A DNA stretch of 64,000 nucleotides. It comes from Bacteroidales bacterium UBA5833. GTDB taxonomy: Bacteria > Bacteroidota > Bacteroidia > Bacteroidales > Lentimicrobiaceae. A program made the position numbers and the translations under genes. Below, one piece after another: positions 45,597 to 54,823 of this stretch. The notes under the pieces were generated by a model. That model did not search any database and was not told the DNA's origin. It saw nothing but the letters and a program-made list of their open reading frames with translations. Where the stretch lies: assembly GCA_002433025.1 (NCBI GenBank), contig DJGZ01000029.1, positions 16,381 through 80,380 on the forward strand, read 5' to 3'. Position 1 is the first letter of the stretch. Each line of letters starts with the position of its first letter.

Positions 45597-45674
45597 GAAA
45601 CAGAATTTATTCCGGTATTTCTGAAACAGAATCGGATCAGCTATCGTTGAAACAGACAGGCACACTGTTCAAAT
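45597..45674 (+). repeat. Three 26-base-spaced GAAACAGA direct repeats upstream of mtaB
   Basis: GAAACAGA occurs at 45597, 45623 and 45649, each exactly 26 bases apart; the first two extend to GAAACAGAAT. The last lies 22 bases before the -7 box at 45678. Such even spacing upstream of a promoter suggests an operator bound on one face of the helix. They are too few and too short for a CRISPR array. Confidence 0.6.
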
Positions 45675-45677
45675 GCC

Positions 45678-45685
45678 TATCTTTG
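45678..45685 (+). promoter_or_regulatory. Promoter -7 box of mtaB
   Basis: TATCTTTG ends 5 bases before ATG 45691, so the message is probably leaderless. It excludes the in-frame ATG at 45673. Confidence 0.6.
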
Positions 45686-45690
45686 CAGCA

Positions 45691-46989
45691 ATGAAGAATA
45701 ACAAAATTGCATTTCAGACATTTGGCTGCAAGCTTAATTTTGCTGAAACTTCGGCTATTGCGCGAAAATTCACGGCATCGGGTTACGAGATCGTCGATTT
45801 CAGGGAGGAGGCCGATTATTACGTGATCCATTCCTGCACGGTTACTTCACAGGCTGAAAAGAAGACCCGGGCAGCCATCAGACAGGCTGCCAGAAAAAAT
45901 CCCGAAGCATCGGTTGCCGTGATTGGCTGCTATTCCCAGCTAAGGCCGGAAGAAATCCATAAGATCAACGGGGTGGATATCATTCTGGGCAACAGCGACA
46001 AATACCACCTCCCCGAATATATTGACAACCTGCGAAAGCATAAAGCAGAAAAAATACCGGCACCTGCCAGACCCACTGACTTTGAACCCGGTTTTTCCAT
46101 TGGAGACCGTACCCGTTCATTTTTCAAGGTTCAGGATGGCTGCGACTATTTTTGCACATACTGCGCCATTCCCTTCGCCCGGGGCCGGAGCCGCAGCGCA
46201 ACCATCGCTTCTACACTTGAGGTTGCCCGGCAAATTGCCTCCACCGAAGTAAAGGAGATCGTGCTTACCGGCGTCAATATCGGTGATTTCGGCCGGCAGA
46301 ATAGCGAATCTTTTACCGACCTTCTCAAAGCACTTGGGCAGCTTGAGGGCATTGAAAGAATCAGAATCTCATCCGTTGAACCGGAACTGCTGAAAGATGA
46401 AATCATCGCGCTGGTCGCCCAAAGCCAGCGGTTTATGCCCCACTTTCACATACCGCTGCAATCGGGCACCGACCGTATTCTTGAACTGATGAAACGGAAA
46501 TATAAGCGTGAAGTATTTGCTGACCGGGTCAACACCATTAAAATGACGATGCCTGATGCCTGTATTGCAGCGGATGTCATCACCGGATTTCCGGGTGAAA
46601 CGGACGAGGACTTCAGGCAAACCGTAGATTTTATCGAAAGCCTGCCGGTATCGTATCTGCACGTATTCACCTACTCAAAACGACCGGGCACCAGGGCCGC
46701 ATTGCTGGATGAACAAGTGCATGATGCCATCAAACAGGAACGCAGCCGGCTGCTCCATCAGCTCTCAGAAAGAAAAAAAGAGCTGTTTTATAACGAAAAC
46801 AGGGGCAGTCATCAGGTGGTCCTGTGGGAATCAAGTATGCATAAGGGATTTATGAACGGCTTTACCGGAAATTATATCCATTGCAAGAAACCATTTGATA
46901 AAAATTCAGTTAATCAGATTGAAAGCGTCACCCTGCTCGAACCGGACAAGGATGGCATGTTTACGGTAAAAGTCAACGACCAGCTATGA
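45691..46989 (+). CDS. mtaB: tRNA (N6-threonylcarbamoyladenosine(37)-C2)-methylthiotransferase
   Basis: 432 residues. UPF0004 domain with three cysteines (TFGCKLNFAET, HSCTVTSQAE, IGCYSQLRP), radical-SAM CxxxCxxC in GCDYFCTYCAIPFARG, and a TRAM-like C-terminal strand region. Uses SAM and two [4Fe-4S] clusters to turn t6A37 into ms2t6A37 on ANN-reading tRNAs. ATG 45691 is chosen because a -7 box ends just before it. It overlaps the inositol-phosphatase gene by 4 bases (ATGA). Related in pathway to the YrdC-family gene at 33859. Confidence 0.93.
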   Translation: MKNNKIAFQTFGCKLNFAETSAIARKFTASGYEIVDFREEADYYVIHSCTVTSQAEKKTRAAIRQAARKNPEASVAVIGCYSQLRPEEIHKINGVDIILGNSDKYHLPEYIDNLRKHKAEKIPAPARPTDFEPGFSIGDRTRSFFKVQDGCDYFCTYCAIPFARGRSRSATIASTLEVARQIASTEVKEIVLTGVNIGDFGRQNSESFTDLLKALGQLEGIERIRISSVEPELLKDEIIALVAQSQRFMPHFHIPLQSGTDRILELMKRKYKREVFADRVNTIKMTMPDACIAADVITGFPGETDEDFRQTVDFIESLPVSYLHVFTYSKRPGTRAALLDEQVHDAIKQERSRLLHQLSERKKELFYNENRGSHQVVLWESSMHKGFMNGFTGNYIHCKKPFDKNSVNQIESVTLLEPDKDGMFTVKVNDQL

Positions 46990-47792
46990 AAACAACAGAT
47001 TACCAAGCATTATGCAATGGCGTATGCGATATGGCACGGGAAGCCGGGGATTACATTTTGCAACAACTTAACAATATAACCCATACTGAAATCGAGCAGA
47101 AAGGGCATCACAATTATGTGACTTATGTAGATAAATCGGCAGAAGAGCTGATTGTAAACCGCCTTAAAGTCCTGTTGCCCGGTTCGGGATTTATTACCGA
47201 AGAAAACACCGCCGGCCATGATCAGCAGTTGTTCAGATGGGTAATTGATCCACTCGACGGAACCACCAATTTTATTCATAAAGTCCCTGTTTTCTGCGTC
47301 AGCATCGCGCTGATGGAAGGTGATGAAGTAGTGGTGGGAGTGGTTTATGAAATCAATCTTGATGAGTGTTTTTATGCCTGGAAAGGTGGCAAAGCCATGC
47401 TGAATAGCAAGGAAATCTCGGTTTCTCCGGTAAAAGACTTCGACAACAGCCTGCTGGCCACAGGGTTCCCTTATTATGATTACGGCCGGCTTGATGATTA
47501 TGTAACGGTCTTCAAGCACTTTATGCAACATACAGCCGGTTTGCGCCGGTTAGGTTCAGCAGCTGCGGATCTGGCTTATGTTGCCTGCGGCAGATTCGAA
47601 GGCTTCTATGAATACGGACTGAATTCATGGGATGTAGCTGCAGGAAGCTTTATAGTAGAGATGGCAGGGGGCGTGGTAACCGATTTCACCGGAGGCGGCA
47701 ACTACCTTTTCGGCAGGGAACTGATCGCCGGCAATCCACATGCGCATCCTGAAATGAAAAAGGTAATCGGGAAATATTTCGGTCACATCTGA
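46986..47792 (+). CDS. Inositol monophosphatase family protein (SuhB-like)
   Basis: 268 residues. Metal-binding FIG domain: GFITEENTAGHD (Glu of the metal site), WVIDPLDGTTNFIHKVP, and the C-terminal WDVAAGSFIVEMAGG, all intact. Mg-dependent phosphatase of inositol phosphates or similar sugars; a 3',5'-bisphosphate nucleotidase role is possible. Coupled to mtaB by a 4-base overlap, so both come from the same message. Confidence 0.92.
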   Translation: MKTTDYQALCNGVCDMAREAGDYILQQLNNITHTEIEQKGHHNYVTYVDKSAEELIVNRLKVLLPGSGFITEENTAGHDQQLFRWVIDPLDGTTNFIHKVPVFCVSIALMEGDEVVVGVVYEINLDECFYAWKGGKAMLNSKEISVSPVKDFDNSLLATGFPYYDYGRLDDYVTVFKHFMQHTAGLRRLGSAAADLAYVACGRFEGFYEYGLNSWDVAAGSFIVEMAGGVVTDFTGGGNYLFGRELIAGNPHAHPEMKKVIGKYFGHI

Positions 47793-47874
47793 AATGAAAA
47801 TCATTTCCTGAAATAACACCCGACATTCACCAATTTGCTATTATCTTCGCATTAAATACCAACGCTTCACTGAA

Positions 47875-49242
47875 ATGATAAAGAAGTCTGTGAATATAAT
47901 CATGATGGCATTTTTCCTGCTGAATCTGGCAGGATTGAGCGCCCAGGACTTGAATGATACCAGCAATCCATCCGGATTGATCTATAAATTTGACATCAAG
48001 CAGGAGATTGCCCCGCCGGTGTGGCATAACACCAAAAAAGCATTTCGGGAGGCAAAAGAACTGAATGCCGATATCATCCTGATTCATATGAATACTTACG
48101 GAGGGATGGTTGAAACGGCAGACAGCATCAGAACCGCCATTCTTCAGTCGAAAATCCCGGTATGGGTTTTTATCGACAACAATGCCGCATCGGCCGGAGC
48201 GCTGATCTCAATTGCCTGCGACAGCATTTATATGCGCTCAGGCGCCAATATTGGGGCTGCTACGGTGGTAAACCAAACCGGACAGGCCATGCCCGACAAA
48301 TATCAGTCATACATGCGTGCTACCATGCGTTCAACTGCTGAAGCCACCGGCCGTGACCCCGACATCGCCCAGGGCATGGTTGATCCCAGGGTTTACATCG
48401 AAGGCATTACCGATACCGGACAGGTCATAACTTTCACCACTACCGAAGCCATTCGTTACAAATTCTGTAATGCCCAGGCTGAGAGCATTGAGGAAATTCT
48501 GAGAATAACCGGCAAACAGGACTTTAAGGTTGTGGAACAACAACTATCCGCTACTGATAAAATCATTGGCTTTCTGACAAAGCCTGTGATCAGCGGTCTG
48601 CTGATTATGATCATCATCGGAGGCATCTATTTTGAGCTGCAGACGCCGGGCATCGGATTCCCGCTGGCAGCTGCAGCCACCGCAGCAATGCTCTACTTTG
48701 CTCCACTTTATATTGAAGGCCTGGCCGCTAATTGGGAGATACTGGTATTCATCATCGGGCTGATACTTTTAATGGTAGAGCTGTTTGCCATACCCGGTTT
48801 CGGCGTGGCCGGAATCTCGGGCATTATCCTGATGGTAACCGGCCTCACCCTGAGTATGATCGACAACATCGGCTTTGACTTTACAGGAGTAAGGCTGAAC
48901 GGGGTTATCCAGGCATTTTTTATTGTGATCATTGCATCTTTCTTTTCCCTGATCGGATCTTTCTTTCTTACCCGGAAACTCTTCGGCGGGCACACCATGT
49001 TCGGTGACCTGGCCCTGCTCACCACCCAGCAAACCACCGAAGGTTACGTTTCGGCCGATGCGCATTATATGGAAATGAAAGATAAAACCGGAACCGCCTT
49101 TACCATGCTCAGGCCAGCCGGGAAAATCGATATTGAAGGGCAGATATTTGATGCCGTGGCTGAAGCAGGTTACATTGAGAAAGGCGAAGCGATCCGCGTC
49201 GTGAAGTACGAGAATGCGCAGCTGATTGTGCGCAAAATCTGA
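47875..49242 (+). CDS. NfeD-type membrane serine protease (ClpP-class) with OB domain
   Basis: 455 residues. Signal peptide (about 1-24, ending near GLSAQ), a ClpP/SppA-like domain (about 30-210) with the serine in NNAASAGALISIA and a lysine in MPDKYQSYMR as the likely dyad, then a membrane block with five to six spans (about 230-375) and a C-terminal NfeD OB-fold (about 395-455, FDAVAEAGYIEKGEAIRVV). Acts at the membrane, by family, on stomatin-type partners. No stomatin gene follows here; a macrodomain gene starts 43 bases later. Confidence 0.92.
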   Translation: MIKKSVNIIMMAFFLLNLAGLSAQDLNDTSNPSGLIYKFDIKQEIAPPVWHNTKKAFREAKELNADIILIHMNTYGGMVETADSIRTAILQSKIPVWVFIDNNAASAGALISIACDSIYMRSGANIGAATVVNQTGQAMPDKYQSYMRATMRSTAEATGRDPDIAQGMVDPRVYIEGITDTGQVITFTTTEAIRYKFCNAQAESIEEILRITGKQDFKVVEQQLSATDKIIGFLTKPVISGLLIMIIIGGIYFELQTPGIGFPLAAAATAAMLYFAPLYIEGLAANWEILVFIIGLILLMVELFAIPGFGVAGISGIILMVTGLTLSMIDNIGFDFTGVRLNGVIQAFFIVIIASFFSLIGSFFLTRKLFGGHTMFGDLALLTTQQTTEGYVSADAHYMEMKDKTGTAFTMLRPAGKIDIEGQIFDAVAEAGYIEKGEAIRVVKYENAQLIVRKI

Positions 49243-49285
49243 TTCAACTTTATCAGGATTGATAAACATTCAGCATACCCAGGAA

Positions 49286-49798
49286 ATGAAAAATGAAGCC
49301 ATCAGCCTGATAACAGGCGATATTACCAAACTGAAGGTTGACGCGATTGTAAATGCGGCCAACAGCAGTCTGCTGGGCGGTGGCGGGGTGGATGGCGCCA
49401 TTCACCGGGCGGCAGGACCAAAACTGGTTGAAGCCTGCCGCACCATCGGGGGATGCCCTACCGGAGAAGCCAGGATTACTCCGGGATTTAACCTGCCCGC
49501 ACGCTGCGTTATCCACACCGTAGGTCCTGTCTGGCGGGGTGGTAACCACAACGAAGAAGCCCTGCTTCGCGCCTGTTATATTCAAAGCCTGAAACTGGGT
49601 GCAGAGAATCAATGTTTCACCATTGCTTTCCCGAATATCAGTACAGGTATTTACGGCTTCCCCAGGCAACGCGCCGCCGAAATTGCCATCGGCGCCGTTC
49701 AGGATTTCATCAGTACCAATCCTGCCCGGATAAAGGTAATTTTCGTCTGCTTTGACAATGAAAATTTCAGGATATACCGGCAGTTACTGGGTAGTTGA
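49286..49798 (+). CDS. Macrodomain protein, O-acetyl-ADP-ribose deacetylase-like
   Basis: 170 residues. Single macro domain: GDITKLKVDAIVNAANSSLL, GGGGVDGAIHRAAGP, GEARITPGFNLPARCVIHTVGP, and SIGTGIYGFP-like NISTGIYGFPRQRAA. Binds ADP-ribose and probably hydrolyses O-acetyl-ADP-ribose or mono-ADP-ribosyl links. ATG 49286 with an AGGA just upstream is chosen; an earlier in-frame ATG overlaps the NfeD gene and adds unrelated residues. Cytoplasmic. Confidence 0.93.
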   Translation: MKNEAISLITGDITKLKVDAIVNAANSSLLGGGGVDGAIHRAAGPKLVEACRTIGGCPTGEARITPGFNLPARCVIHTVGPVWRGGNHNEEALLRACYIQSLKLGAENQCFTIAFPNISTGIYGFPRQRAAEIAIGAVQDFISTNPARIKVIFVCFDNENFRIYRQLLGS

Positions 49799-50039
49799 AA
49801 AAGTCAGGTTAATTAAGGTATTGCTGATATTTAATCTGCAGCGGATACATTGACTATTCACTTATAACATACTGGTTCGGTAAATATCTGTTGAAGTTAC
49901 TCAACGCTTTTACGACATGCACCCCCTGCATCCGGCATCTTAATTATTTTTCGGTCCAAATATTACAGCAATAAGCCGTTCCGGGAAGATAAAGGTTTTC
50001 GGTATTTTTCATCCGGATTTGGGTTTGCAGACTCCTGAA

Positions 50040-50064
50040 AAGACCTATGAAAAAAATAAGGTCA
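50040..50064 (-). terminator. Weak hairpin at the end of the DUF4173-like gene
   Basis: GACCTAT (50042-50048) can pair with ATAAGGTC (50056-50063), overlapping the stop codon; the minus strand continues TTTTC. A short stem of five to six pairs. Confidence 0.35.
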
Positions 50065-51555
50065 TTTCAACCTGCGATAGGTAATGGCATCCGAAACCGT
50101 CAGTGATTGCCATTGCAGCCGTGGATAACCCTCCTGGAAATTCCGGATACGCTGATCGATGTGTCCGGCATAATAGTCCATAGGCGTATAATATTTATGA
50201 TCCGGGTAATTAATGCGGTTTACAGAATCAATCTGATTAAGGGATGCCACATCAAGCCTGAGTAACGGCAACGTACTGCTGTCGAGGTTCATCATAAAAT
50301 CCGTATGGAAAAATGCCTTTCCGGCATGTTTTACATTGTACCGGGCAATCACCATATCCCAGTTGAACAATCCGGTAAAGATAATTACCGCGTAGGCCAT
50401 CAGGCTGTTTTGCACCAGCAGATACTGCAGCGTTTTTTTATGTCTGAGCTTCAACAATACCGTAATAATGCCAAAAACGACGAGAATCAGGAACGCAAAC
50501 ACCCAAATCCGCTTAAAAGCCAGGTTGAAGTAATGTATGTACCAGAAATTTCTGACGGCCACCGAAACTGCAAGTATGATATTCTGGTAAAGCCAGATAC
50601 GGGAAAGTACGAGCAACAAACGGTTTTTGGAATAGAAGTTCAGGTTACCCCTGAATAACCATACAACAATGAAAATGGAGATCAGCATAGACACGATCAG
50701 CAGCCAGGTGCCTTCGTGTACAAATTGTTTCAGGTAACCTCCATCCCATTCAAAAAACAACCAGACATGCCGGATATCAAGCACGTTCATCAGCGCCAGC
50801 GCCAGGTTGAGCAATATCAGAAGGATAATGCCTGAGCGGTATTCATTTTTCAATGCATTGAAACCGCCGGAAAATGGTTTGCGCCTGCGGGTAAGCCGGT
50901 CGGTTTCTTCTTCACTGAAAACCCTGAAAATATAATTGAGGGTGCCAAAGAAATAGAACAGGTATAATGCAAATCCCACTATCATTAACCAGAAAAAACC
51001 AGGTGAAATCCAACGAAAGATTTTTTGCATCAGGTCACTGAATCCCTGAAGAAAGTTACCGGTAAACTTGTTGAAAAACGGGCTTGCAGCGGAGTAAATC
51101 AGCATAAACAGCGCAAAGACAATCAGAGGTAACAGCCACATGGCCCCTTTCCTGAATACCCGGCCTGTGCCGGATTTACCACCGGGTTCAGCGGTGATGG
51201 CCCTCAGCCACTCCCGGGGCCCTGTCAGCATTGCCGAAGGCAGTGCAACCATTGCATTGAGCGGCACCACCATCGAGGGATATGCAGCCACTGCACAAAG
51301 CACCATCAATGAAAGAATATTGCCTGCCAGCGCCACCCCCTCTCCGTAAACCGCCACCATGATGCCGCTGATGGCTGCGCCGGCCAGGAATATAAAATGT
51401 AAGCGGTTACCCGGACTCAGACGCCTTGTCCGGATCAACATGCTTATCAGCAATACATTGAATATCAATATATTTATCCCGGCCTGCTGACCGTGAAACA
51501 GATAAGCGAACAATAAGGCAAATGCCAGTGGTAAAAGTAAAAAGGAATTTTTCAT
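50062..51555 (-). CDS. Polytopic membrane protein, DUF4173-like
   Basis: 497 residues with about 12-13 hydrophobic spans followed by a soluble C-terminus (about residues 420-497) that includes LDSSTLPLLRLD, DHKYYTPMDYYAGHIDQRIR and WQSLTVSDAITYRRLK. The pattern of a long membrane block with a short C-terminal head matches the DUF4153/DUF4173 group; the function is unknown. ATG 51555 (MKNSFLLLPLAF) is chosen at the first span; an upstream start adds a cysteine-rich segment without homology signs. It lies 153 bases downstream of a GT39-type gene on the same strand. Confidence 0.75.
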   Translation of the reverse strand: MKNSFLLLPLAFALLFAYLFHGQQAGINILIFNVLLISMLIRTRRLSPGNRLHFIFLAGAAISGIMVAVYGEGVALAGNILSLMVLCAVAAYPSMVVPLNAMVALPSAMLTGPREWLRAITAEPGGKSGTGRVFRKGAMWLLPLIVFALFMLIYSAASPFFNKFTGNFLQGFSDLMQKIFRWISPGFFWLMIVGFALYLFYFFGTLNYIFRVFSEEETDRLTRRRKPFSGGFNALKNEYRSGIILLILLNLALALMNVLDIRHVWLFFEWDGGYLKQFVHEGTWLLIVSMLISIFIVVWLFRGNLNFYSKNRLLLVLSRIWLYQNIILAVSVAVRNFWYIHYFNLAFKRIWVFAFLILVVFGIITVLLKLRHKKTLQYLLVQNSLMAYAVIIFTGLFNWDMVIARYNVKHAGKAFFHTDFMMNLDSSTLPLLRLDVASLNQIDSVNRINYPDHKYYTPMDYYAGHIDQRIRNFQEGYPRLQWQSLTVSDAITYRRLK

Positions 51556-51708
51556 CCGGAAACGGAATTGAGTGGCACAGAATGTAAAACAGTCGCAGCA
51601 TCCGGTTACGGAAAGGGCTGCAACATATTTACTTTTCCTCAATAACGATGAACAGGTCAGAATATTATTCAGGCATTGCCTGAAGCAGAAAAATACTGAA
51701 CTCTCAAT

Positions 51709-53160
51709 TTAAATATCAGGGCGGATCAACGTTAAGCGGATATCAGGGTCCTGCCACAAGGTATCAGCACCGGAGGGGGTGAGCTCAGGCAGTAACCCGC
51801 TTAAAGATGAGCCATCATTGATAAGAAAGACAATATTATTGCGATTCATAAGCAATTCGCGGATACGCTGCAGCGGAATTGCTTCAGGGGCACTGCCCTC
51901 CAGCAGAATTAACTGATCACGGCCTTTTCCTGACTGCAATCCGAGGTAAAAAGCATTCTCCCATCCGGCAAAATCAACCACCAGCATATCGTCAGGCGAA
52001 AGCACAGGGGCAAGATTTCGTGAAAACTGAACGATCCGCTGGTCTTTCAGCCTTGGCAGGGGCTTTACCCCTCCAATGGTATAAAGCATCGACAATACAA
52101 TGGTTATCAGGCCGAACAGAAGCATTTTTCTGACTTTGCTGCGGTTCATAAATGAGAACCAGGGGGCTGCAAACGGTACGGAAAGCAGCACGGGGGTCAT
52201 GGAAAACCGTTGATGAAGCAACAGTTTCCCGCTTACCGAATTGTAGATAATTACCAGCAGAAAAATGGCAAAAGGTAATATCCAACGAGTTTCGTGGAGG
52301 TTGAAATTCTCCCTGTTCAGCATCCGGAACATCTGCCGGGCCACGATCCAGGCAAGCGGCGGGCCAAGCGCAATCAGCCAGGAAAAAGGAAAAAACCAGA
52401 TTCTGCGCAACATTGCTTCAAAATCAACCTGTTTGTTGGTACCCATCACTTCAAGGGTCCACCGGCTGTTGGCTGAAATGCTGTACATGGCATCGCCGGT
52501 TGCAAGGTAATTCTGTATCATCCAGGTCAGCGGAAAGAGCGAAGCCACCAATCCAAAAACCAGCGCCTGTTTCCAATATCCATGAATCAGTATCAGCAGG
52601 CCGAAGAGGGCAATCAGCAACCAGGCTTCATACCTGAATCCGGATGCCAGGGTCAGAAAGAAGCCGGCCAATACGAAATCCTTCCACTTCAGGTTCCGGA
52701 GCGCCAGCGACAATTGGTTCATTGTCAGGGCGATAAAAAACAACGCGGGCGTTTCGGCCATCACCAGGAAACTATAGCGGAAAACCACCGGGCTGATGGC
52801 AAAAAAGAAAGCAACCGCCACCGCTCCGTTGTGGCTGAATTCCCGCCGGGTAAAATGGTAAAGGGGAAAAAGCGTCAGAACGGACAACAAAATATTGACC
52901 AGGACGGGTGCCGCTTGCCGGCTCTGGAACAACATTATAACCAGGCCATTAAGGTAATAATGAAAGGGAGCCCACACGCCCGTAACAATCCAATGGGGAT
53001 CTGCGGCCCAGGCTTCGGAGGTAAGGATGCGGCTGACCGCATCGGCATCAACCTGCTGTGAAAACGGATACAAGGCCAGTTTAACCGCCAGCGCAATGGC
53101 TGCAACCAGCCATACAGAGTATCCCGGGAAATCAGTTGATGTTTTCGCTTTCTCTTGCAC
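51709..53160 (-). CDS. ArnT/PMT-type (GT39-like) membrane glycosyltransferase
   Basis: 483 residues with about 10 hydrophobic spans in the first 370 residues and a soluble C-terminal part. GT-C features: an acidic first periplasmic loop (QQVDADAVSRILTSEAW) and the region FSHNGAVAVAFFFAISPVVF followed by MAETPALFF. Such enzymes move a sugar from a polyprenyl phosphate to a lipid or protein in the periplasm. The donor may come from the GT2-type enzyme at 32092-33027, but that is speculation. It has its own promoter. Confidence 0.82.
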   Translation of the reverse strand: MQEKAKTSTDFPGYSVWLVAAIALAVKLALYPFSQQVDADAVSRILTSEAWAADPHWIVTGVWAPFHYYLNGLVIMLFQSRQAAPVLVNILLSVLTLFPLYHFTRREFSHNGAVAVAFFFAISPVVFRYSFLVMAETPALFFIALTMNQLSLALRNLKWKDFVLAGFFLTLASGFRYEAWLLIALFGLLILIHGYWKQALVFGLVASLFPLTWMIQNYLATGDAMYSISANSRWTLEVMGTNKQVDFEAMLRRIWFFPFSWLIALGPPLAWIVARQMFRMLNRENFNLHETRWILPFAIFLLVIIYNSVSGKLLLHQRFSMTPVLLSVPFAAPWFSFMNRSKVRKMLLFGLITIVLSMLYTIGGVKPLPRLKDQRIVQFSRNLAPVLSPDDMLVVDFAGWENAFYLGLQSGKGRDQLILLEGSAPEAIPLQRIRELLMNRNNIVFLINDGSSLSGLLPELTPSGADTLWQDPDIRLTLIRPDI

Positions 53161-53195
53161 CAGCGTGAATGCTAAAAATAATTCCGTTTCAGCAG

Positions 53196-53203
53196 CAAAT
53201 ATA
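53196..53203 (-). promoter_or_regulatory. Promoter -7 box of the GT39-like gene
   Basis: Minus strand TATATTTG, 36 bases before the ATG at 53160; CTTG on the minus strand (plus 53220-53223) is 16 bases upstream. Confidence 0.5.
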
Positions 53204-53719
53204 AGCCGTTCTTTAAGTGCAAGAGAGTTTAAACATAAAAATTCATATTCTGGCTCGAATTCTTTGATCGTTTTATAAACAACGGATCAGCGTAATTCGT
53301 GAATACCTTATTTCACCAACAACCCGGATTAGTTTTCATGCCATTAACTAATGAAGCATCCGTAATTCGGATTTAAATAGCCATCTTTCGTTATTTAATC
53401 CCAGGGGAATCAGTAGTAGTGTGTTTTAAAAAGTATTCAATCCAGTTTAAAGCTTTAAGTTATTGGAAACCAGCTACATAGAAATATTTGTCATTCTTAT
53501 CTTACACGAAGGATCCAGCCGGAGAGTTGAAGCCATGCAGTGATTTAAGAGAGAAGGAGACCATGGCGAGCGGATAAGAGCTCACGAAATAACTATACTA
53601 AAAATTTGGGATATTTTGAAAGTTATTTAAGGTTAAAATAAAGTATTTGAATATTTTATTTGTTAATAATTACTGATTACGTGTTGATAATTTGATATAA
53701 TACTCAAGGCAACATATCG
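53204..53719. other. AT-rich stretch before the accessory cassette, no gene seen
   Basis: No frame of credible length. The motif GTAATTCG appears twice (near 53290 and 53371). A purine-rich AGAGAGAAGGAGACC at about 53548 precedes an ATG whose frame closes after four codons, which could be the scar of a lost gene. Composition turns AT-rich from about 53.6 kb rightward, marking the left edge of the accessory cassette. Confidence 0.4.
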
Positions 53720-53727
53720 TAACTTTG
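53720..53727 (+). promoter_or_regulatory. Promoter -7 box of the accessory cassette
   Basis: TAACTTTG, 29 bases before the small ORF at 53757. TTTG at 53692-53695 is 24 bases upstream, a little far. Confidence 0.55.
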
Positions 53728-53756
53728 TGACATTCAACAAATTTATTTAACAATAA

Positions 53757-53900
53757 ATGGCTAAAGAAAATGAAGTGAAGCGTTATCGGGATGCAGAATC
53801 CGGCAGGTACATTACAAGAAAATATGCAGAAAAAAATCCTAAGACAACAGTGAAGGAAAGAGACAAAGTACCTGCCAAGTCCTCACTAAAAAAGAAGTAA
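53757..53900 (+). CDS. 47-residue basic protein at the head of the AbiC-like cassette
   Basis: Starts MAKENEVKRYRDAESGRYIT, contains RKYAEKNPKTT and ends KSSLKKK; strongly basic and hydrophilic, with no membrane span. A promoter box lies 29 bases upstream and a hairpin just downstream. The RYRDAESGRYIT segment recalls short bacterial proteins of unknown role, often encoded beside accessory genes. It could be a regulator, an antitoxin-like partner or a small DNA/RNA-binding protein; nothing in the sequence decides. The next gene begins 40 bases later on the same strand. Confidence 0.6.
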   Translation: MAKENEVKRYRDAESGRYITRKYAEKNPKTTVKERDKVPAKSSLKKK

Positions 53901-53906
53901 TAACCG

Positions 53907-53924
53907 GGGGTCTTAACCGACCCC
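53907..53924 (+). terminator. Hairpin between the small ORF and the first AbiC-like gene
   Basis: GGGGTC/GACCCC stem with a 6-base loop. It is followed by ATAATTATTATA rather than a U-run, so it is at most a partial terminator or a processing/attenuation point that could set the ratio between the small protein and the membrane proteins. Confidence 0.4.
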
Positions 53925-53940
53925 ATAATTATTATACAAA

Positions 53941-54777
53941 ATGTCACACATCGCTAAAGCTGACAGTTTTGCTAAATGGGCAATGCTAATGATTTATATT
54001 GGAATTGCAATAATCGTTGGTTTTCTTTTTATGATGTTATTCTCAGGTATGCTTAGGGGTGGGGAATTATACATTGAAGGAGCGACAATGCTCGGCACCT
54101 TTATTGGTGGTACCGTCGGGGCTATGTGGGCTTTAGCAGGTGTTTTTCTGTACTATGCCGCTCTTATTTACCAAAAGGAAAATATGCAAATGGCATTGAT
54201 AACTTCAAAGAAGCAAATTGAAAATGCTGAATTTCAAAAATTCCAATATTCATACTTTGAATTATCTAAACTTTTAGAAATGCAAGGTCGTGAATTGCCA
54301 CTTCTTGATTCTGTAGATGATCGAGTACCAGATAAAGTCAATGTACTCTCTCTGGCTTCACATTTATTAGAGAGATTGATGGAGGATGTAAGGAGTGCCG
54401 AAAACGTTACAAGTGTGAATTTTTCTAAACATCATCCAAACCGAACATTATATTACGAAAAATTATCAACTTACTGCGAAACATTCTATATTCTAATTGA
54501 CGAGTGTAAAAGGTTGCATGAAGTTGACCCACACCAAGCGCAGGCGTATGAAAGAATTTTAATAAACGGGCTTACTCCTGGGTATATAAATGCATTACTA
54601 TTATACGGGCTAACAATGCCTGCGCATGAACAGAAATTGAAAAAGTATTTTTTTGAAAGTTATATTTGGAATAAGAAATACCTTGACTTATATTGGGATC
54701 GACGTCAAATGATTGAATTCTGGTCAAAGGTAAATTCTGATTTCACATTGAAAAAGTACAGTGGCCTACCCCACTAA
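53941..54777 (+). CDS. Two-TM protein resembling putative phage abortive-infection (AbiC-like) family, copy A
   Basis: 278 residues. Two membrane spans near the N-terminus (about residues 13-35 and 50-73) enclose a short loop; the second begins LGTFIGGTVG and ends LYYAALIYQ. A coiled linker and the QKFQYSYFELSKLLEMQ helix (QKFQ at 99-102) follow, then a helical cytosolic domain ending FWSKVNSDF. The layout fits the family called putative phage abortive infection protein. The gene after it encodes a paralogue in the same register. The region is AT-rich (16 G+C in bases 54181-54240 against 34 in 57241-57300), suggesting transfer. A defence role is inferred. Confidence 0.75.
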   Translation: MSHIAKADSFAKWAMLMIYIGIAIIVGFLFMMLFSGMLRGGELYIEGATMLGTFIGGTVGAMWALAGVFLYYAALIYQKENMQMALITSKKQIENAEFQKFQYSYFELSKLLEMQGRELPLLDSVDDRVPDKVNVLSLASHLLERLMEDVRSAENVTSVNFSKHHPNRTLYYEKLSTYCETFYILIDECKRLHEVDPHQAQAYERILINGLTPGYINALLLYGLTMPAHEQKLKKYFFESYIWNKKYLDLYWDRRQMIEFWSKVNSDFTLKKYSGLPH

Positions 54778-54823
54778 ATTTATTTTTAGTAACCATAGTT
54801 TATTGAAAAAAGTTGCATGCAAA

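Noticed and set aside
45597..45674. Evenly spaced repeats as a tiny CRISPR array
   Set aside because: Repeat unit of 8-10 bases with 26-base period is too short; no cas genes; position upstream of a promoter fits an operator better.
47010..47531. Minus-strand open frame of 173 codons opposite the inositol-phosphatase gene
   Set aside because: No motifs, fully overlapped by a gene with intact metal-binding motifs.
53555..53575. GAGCGGA near 53570 as a possible second attachment site matching the tRNA-Gly 3' end
   Set aside because: Only about seven bases agree with the tRNA 3' edge; too short to call an att repeat.
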